64,000 nucleotides of DNA. It comes from Eukaryota sp. TZLM1-RC. Lineage: Eukaryota > Metamonada: BaSk clade. Of this stretch, positions 59,735-64,000 are shown piece by piece; position 1 is the stretch's first letter, and the number at the start of each line of letters is the position of its first letter. The notes below the pieces were generated by a model. That model was not told the DNA's origin. It saw only the letters and a list, made by a program, of their open reading frames with translations, and made no database searches. The stretch covers positions 496,001 to 560,000 of the forward strand of contig JAUPSS010000003.1 of NCBI GenBank assembly GCA_040285825.1, read 5' to 3'. Position numbers and translations under genes: made by a program.

Positions 59735-59905
59735 CGCCGCATCAATTCAGATGCTTTGCTTTCTTTTGGATCTGACTATGAGAAAGTTGGAGCTAGTGTT
59801 TTTTTTGGAAGAGATGGATTTTTTTAGATGTTGATTTATAGATTTTTAATGAAAAATTTTTAGATGTTGATTTATAGGGTTTTAATAAAAAAATTAAAAA
59901 AATAC
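59735..59905 (+). mobile_element. LINE 3' fragment with a duplicated tail
   Basis: Matches 30658-30760 (GATGCTTTGCTTTCT, GAGATGGATTTTTTAGATG). The end TTTTTAGATGTTGATTTATAG occurs twice in a row (about 59820-59840 and 59857-59877) before an A-rich tail, as if the target-primed reaction stuttered. Confidence 0.8.
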
Positions 59906-60094
59906 ATACCTTAATCATGTGGTCTGTGACATATTACAGTATGAATGGAGATGATGTTATGACATCATTGTGACTGATTGAAGTAGAAGTGAGAAAATTG
60001 AAACTTGTTCATTATTTTGACTGGTTACCACACAGGTAAAAGTCTTAAGGCTGTATTGTGTCAGAATCATCAAACATGCTTTGATGATTTTCAA

Positions 60095-60424
60095 TCAAAC
60101 AATCAGGTTTTCCCTTTCATCTAGTATTGTTCTGTTATTATTCCCCATAGCAATCTCAGTCGATGCACGGGTATAGTATTCAACGAAGCAAGAACCGCAT
60201 GGTTTGAGTGATTTCTTGTTGAGTCCCATAATGGTACGTTTGATACGACCAGCACGAAAGAAAAGATCATGAATTTGCTCATCTGATGTGTAAAAAGAAA
60301 GATTTCCGACATAAAGAGTGGTAGTAGCTGCAAGCAAGGATTTTTTCTCTTCCTTGTTTTTACCAGTCTGACGTATTCTATAGTAGTACTTGTGTTTGAA
60401 AATCTCCGACCCAACGGCTGACAT
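60095..60424 (-). pseudogene. Truncated nuclear cap-binding protein 2 (CBP20)-like gene
   Basis: 109 codons from the ATG at 60424. TTLYVGNLSFYTSDEQIHDL, IKRTIMGLNKKSLKPCG and CFVEYYTRA are unmistakable CBP20: the LYVGNLSFYT tyrosine stacks on the cap. After ILDER the frame reads ENLIV and stops, where functional proteins have an IRTDWDAGF segment with the second cap-binding part. I searched by eye the next 150 bp and did not find it. Therefore either a decayed copy with the working gene elsewhere, or a 3' exon displaced by insertions. It lies among mobile-element relics. Confidence 0.7.
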
Positions 60425-60776
60425 AAGTTGAGATTTGTGGTGTCAGAAGGCGTGACCATAGTGTTATTTGTAGGGAGAAGGTTCGTAGTAGAGTAAGTGA
60501 TGAAATGTTGTAAGTGATGAAATGAATTAAATTACGAATCTGGGGAATGATGACAACCCACCAAAATCCACTCACCAACTTTTTAACATGTAATTCTTGT
60601 CTGAAGAAAGAAAAATATTCGGAAAATAATCTTGAACGATATGTATCCTTAATAAACACTTATAACTAACTTTACTTTGAATTGACAACAATAACATTGA
60701 TTGACTTCAAAAATTTTCAATTTTAGGAAATAAATTTTCAATCATTTCTGACTGTTTCCGTTCTGTGTTGACTGCC
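60425..60776. other. Spacer between NCBP2-like relic and Fanzor C
   Basis: 350 bp, moderately A/T-rich, divergent flanks. No element recognised. Confidence 0.3.
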
Positions 60777-62569
60777 ATGGATAACGTTCTACAAACTACA
60801 ACTGTGGGAGCGTCTGTCAACCAGTTCTTCGACTCAGAGGCACAAGAAGCTATGGAACGGCAGTTACAAGTTCTTGCTAGTATTGGAGTTCATGCTACTC
60901 ACCTAGCACAACTCTTTGTGCTCCAATACCCAGAACACTCTATGTGGCTTACTCAAAGCCAGTTCTGAAGCCTCTGTTTCGACTTTGTTTGCCAAAGTGA
61001 GCCTAAACAAAGGAGGCCATTTGACAACCATCCTTTGGTTTACCAAGCGCTGCAACACCTTGTTCAGCACTTTTGGCCCTGGCGACTGCTGAATAAAACC
61101 ACCTCAGCCGACGGTGGTAGATATTGGTGTCTTTCCACTCTTCTTGGCAGTCGAGCCATCCAACTGCGAGAAGCCTTTTGTCAGTTGCTTGCTGACGGTC
61201 CTATTGTCTGGAAACGCAATCTTTTCAAGAGCTGTGCTCAGTTTCTAAATTGCCCTTGGCCCAAGAAGTACGCCGACTGTGTTCTTCAAGAGATTCAGCC
61301 AGATGAGTCAATTCTACAATGGTATCAAGAAATACACTAGCATATCTTGGTCCATTGGCTCGTTGTAACAGCCAACGCCTTTATTGGTGGTGGTGAAAAT
61401 TTGTTCGAAAATTCAATAAGAAACGAACGATTTACCATCAATATGGAGTCTGCGGCAACAATCGTTCAATCTGGCTTGAACATTTCATCTATTTTAAAAA
61501 ATAACTGCCCTGATGTGATGAAAAGGCACGCTCTCTCCACTGTCCAGTTGGTCTCCATGCTTCTGCAGCTGTACTAAAGAAGCAGAAGCTTATTTCACAA
61601 AACTAACTGCAAACAAAGAGCTTCTGAACAACCCTTATCGGTTTTTTAATAAATCCAAAGTTATTAACTATACCATTTTTTCAAATGGTGATCCTTTGCG
61701 GTTTACGTTTACCCGGAAGGAAAGAAAAACTATTAATAAGTCAAGTGAAGCGGAATTTGAGCTTAGGCGAGGCTCTGGAAACTATGATTTTCATAACTCT
61801 GAAAGGAAGCGAAAATCCACTGTCCATAGAACACCAAATCCACAGAGAAGACCGTGGTTACCAGTGGAACAACAGCCCAATTACAGATCCTGATGAAAAT
61901 TTGTTTTTTGTAGCCATTGATCCCAACCACAGCAATCTTTGTGGTTGGACTGCTGGTTCTTTCCGAAATTCTACACCTGTTTTTGAACGTTCTGGACTGC
62001 TACTGAATCCAAAAGAACGAAGACTAAATCACCCTCCGCCTCTCACTCAAGCAACTCCTAACACTTATTACGCTCAGAGCTTTCAAGAGTATCTGATTGA
62101 AATAAGTTTACCTTATGTTCCTGAATCTGAGGAAGAGCCTGAATATTCTTCAATTATGTCTGGAAATTTGCAGCGTGCTGCAAGAAAAAAGTTGAGAAGA
62201 AATAAGTTTGATTTCTTCATACGAAGGCAAAAGAGAATAACTAGTTTTATTAACAAAATTAAACGCTTGTCTGAAGGAAGAAACACTATAGTTTGGTTCG
62301 GCAATGGCAGTGGTGGTCCATCTCGTCAATCTGTGAAATCCCCCCGAAAGGGATTTCTCAAACAAATCAAAAAACACTTTGAAAGCCTCAAAGTCGGGGA
62401 CGAGTTTATGGCCTCAGCAAAAGTGAATTGCTGTAAGGTCTTTCATAGAAAGATCTATCATGATGACGGAAGGGTAAATAACGCTAAGTTCGATTGCCTT
62501 CGATGTCAGACCAACTGGTCTAGGGACATCTCAGCCTCCAGAAACCAGCTAGAGATTGCAATTAGTTAG
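60777..62569 (+). pseudogene. Nearly full-length Fanzor (C), two in-frame stops and frameshifts
   Basis: Starts at the ATG at 60777. One frame runs to about 61560 interrupted by TGA (60966-60968) and TAG (61338-61340), with helical sequence on both sides that reads on naturally. It then shifts near 61560 and again between about 61750 and 61860. The last frame has VAIDPNHSNLCGWTAG near 61910-61960 (RuvC-I Asp), a KLRRNKFDFFIRRQKRITSF helix, TIVWFGNGSGGPSRQS, KVGDEFMASAKVNCCKVFH (second carboxylate Glu), CLRCQTNWSRDISASRN (zinc pair and RuvC-III Asp) and a stop at 62569. About 600 codons in total. All three carboxylates are present. G+C is clearly higher than in neighbouring DNA, suggesting a separate arrival. 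Confidence 0.85.
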
Positions 62570-62700
62570 TATTTCACTGGTACTAGGCCAGAACCATTCA
62601 GAAGGCCAAGGCGTGTGAGACGTCTAAGGAGACAGCAGTAGCTGTTTTAATCAACGTATTTCCAAGGTGTTTAGTGTATACTAACCCTTGGTGCTGAGAA
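62570..62700 (+). ncRNA. Candidate guide-RNA (omega RNA) region after Fanzor C
   Basis: Right after the stop are two compact hairpins: ACAGC-AGTA-GCTGT (62632-62645) and CCAAGG...CCTTGG (62662-62691) whose inner part TTAGT/ACTAA also pairs. TnpB and Fanzor guide RNAs are encoded at and after the 3' end of the gene, with the guide taken from sequence beyond the element. The match is by position and structure only. Confidence 0.35.
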
Positions 62701-62749
62701 GTTTACACAATTATGAGGGATATTTATTCAATATTCACATTGTGTGAAT

Positions 62750-63970
62750 TTTTTTATTCAACAGCGTTATGAAGATATTGGTCTCTCATTGAATATTTCC
62801 AAATGTTTGATTATTGGCCATGAACCAATTGATTTTTTCATTAATGATGTCAATGTCCCCTTTATCAATTATGATCAGTCTGGTTTTCGTTTTCTGGGTT
62901 GTTATCTCGGAAATATTGATGAAGTCAAAGGCCAACCTTCGACTCTGTTGACTCAATTTGGAAATGAATTAGAATCGATGGAAAATTTAAATATTGAGAA
63001 ACATTTGAATTTCTTTTTCCTAAAAATTTGTTGTTCTGGAAAATTTACTCATATTTTGAGATCAACATCACCATCAATTTCTTTGGAGTTTTGTCGAATT
63101 TTTAATGAACAAAGAACCAATTTTTTAGCAAAATTGTTGGAAATTGATGCATCTCAGTTACGAAGCCACATTTTTTGTAGTACAAATTTTAGTGGTGTTG
63201 ATTTTCATAAATCAAGCTACCTTTGTAAAGCTGCCTTTATTGTAGGTGGTAAAAATTCTATTTATGAATTTGTGAATCGTTTTCCTGAAAAAATTGATCT
63301 CATTGAAAATTGTGGCAGCTCTTATCTTGTTTCTTTGCAACAGGAAATTGAAACTCTTTCACCCAATATTTGGTCTAAATTTTTCCCCTCTGATATTGTA
63401 GAACTTCCTCCAAAAACCTTGCTCTCCTTACCACTGACTTTTGCAAAATTGCAGAAAAAATCATGGATGTTTTAGAATACTTGGATTATATTGTACGTCT
63501 TAGCTTGGCTAAAGAAAAAAATCCCGTTTTTGCGAACTTTTTGATTGATCTTGAAGACAGTTGCTCAAGTTGCCTAATCTCCCAAGTTCCCAACATTTAT
63601 GGCCTTCTACTTAATGATCACCAATGGACCACTGTAATGAGAATGAGATATTTTCTATGGCCTTGTTCATTGCCAAATGATTTAATTTGTCGCTGCAAGA
63701 GTGTTATTCAGATCAAACTGATGATTCCTTTGGTAAAAGAAGGGCAGATTTAGTAGCTCCAGGGATCGATGGTGTTCTCAATGTTGTAGATGTTGTCTCA
63801 GTTGATGTTTGCAAAAATTCTGCTGCTCGTTTAGTGTATTCCGCTGATTCGCCGTTATCTAACGCCGAAAAAAAAGAAAATAAAAAAATATGAAGAGAAC
63901 CTTTGGCACAGTTAGGTAGAGTGGAACATGTGAAATATCAGTTTGTGCCGTTTGCAATTTCTAACTTTTA
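62750..63970 (+). mobile_element. Third LINE copy (RT C-terminus to RLE), degenerate
   Basis: Frame 62744-63475 has RYEDIGLSLNISKCLIIG, FRFLGCYLGNIDEVKG, FTHILRSTSPSISLEFCRIF and IVGGKNSIYEFVNRFPE. A shift near 63465 leads to YIVRLSLAKEKNPVFANFLI, GLLLNDHQW and LICRCKS. Then a deletion removes the rest of the CCHC motif, and RADLVAPGIDGVLNVVDVVS (RLE core) follows in another frame, ending near HVKYQFVPFAI. About 45-50% identical at protein level by eye to the 29 kb LINE, so a separate subfamily. Confidence 0.85.
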
Positions 63971-64000
63971 ATTTATTGAATTTGCACACTTGATTAAATT

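Noticed and set aside
1-64000. CRISPR array, prokaryotic operon or integrated virus
   Set aside because: No spaced direct repeats, no Shine-Dalgarno-led operons and no viral structural genes were seen; genes and introns are eukaryotic.

Overview
The window is nuclear DNA of an unidentified flagellated protist. It is AT-rich, gene-dense and intron-poor. Most genes are single uninterrupted reading frames, TAA, TAG and TGA are all used as stops, and the only introns I can place are two of 30-31 nt in a Rab11 gene. BBS7, CFAP263/CCDC113 and a GCP4-type gamma-tubulin complex subunit imply a cilium. A cellular RNA-dependent RNA polymerase implies RNA silencing. I cannot name the lineage.

Layout. 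1-7.1 kb (-): a giant BEACH/WD40 protein running off the left edge. 7.3-10.9 kb (-): a decayed exonuclease-Fanzor element and a LINE fragment. 10.9-13.9 kb (+): a TRAPPC10-like protein. 14.2-16.6 kb (+): LINE fragments and an Ulp1-Fanzor relic. 16.6-25.9 kb: RNA polymerase I RPA135, a coiled-coil protein, PDK1, a low-molecular-weight tyrosine phosphatase and PBDC1. 26.2-32.4 kb: a MULE transposase relic diverging from a decayed exonuclease-Fanzor gene that carries a 2A-like peptide and is split by a nested LINE with target-site duplication. 32.4-35.4 kb: Rab11 and BBS7. 35.5-37.7 kb (-): a second Ulp1-Fanzor relic. 39.2-51 kb: alpha/beta hydrolase, CBM20 membrane protein, helical protein, sirtuin with UBP finger, CK2 beta, exosome RRP4, CFAP263 and RdRP. 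52-64 kb: more Fanzor and LINE relics around GCP4, a partial duplicate of GCP4, and a truncated NCBP2 copy.

The housekeeping genes are tightly packed, with convergent pairs 23-245 bp apart and one divergent pair 34 bp apart. Nearly everything else is derived from mobile elements. The main point of interest is a set of at least four kinds of Fanzor (eukaryotic TnpB relative) sequence. One is joined to a DEDD-type exonuclease behind a 2A-like motif and sits beside a MULE transposase; another follows an Ulp1-like protease. Most of the Fanzor relics lie just upstream of, and in the same orientation as, a host start codon (BEACH, RPA135, Rab11, BBS7, CK2 beta), so their 3' ends now form host 5' flanks.

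The retroelements are non-LTR elements with a C-terminal CCHC plus restriction-like endonuclease, in at least two subfamilies. Two copies 23 kb apart encode an identical stretch of about 97 residues, which points to recent activity. All Fanzor copies here look inactive as written, although one Ulp1-Fanzor copy still shows all three RuvC carboxylates.
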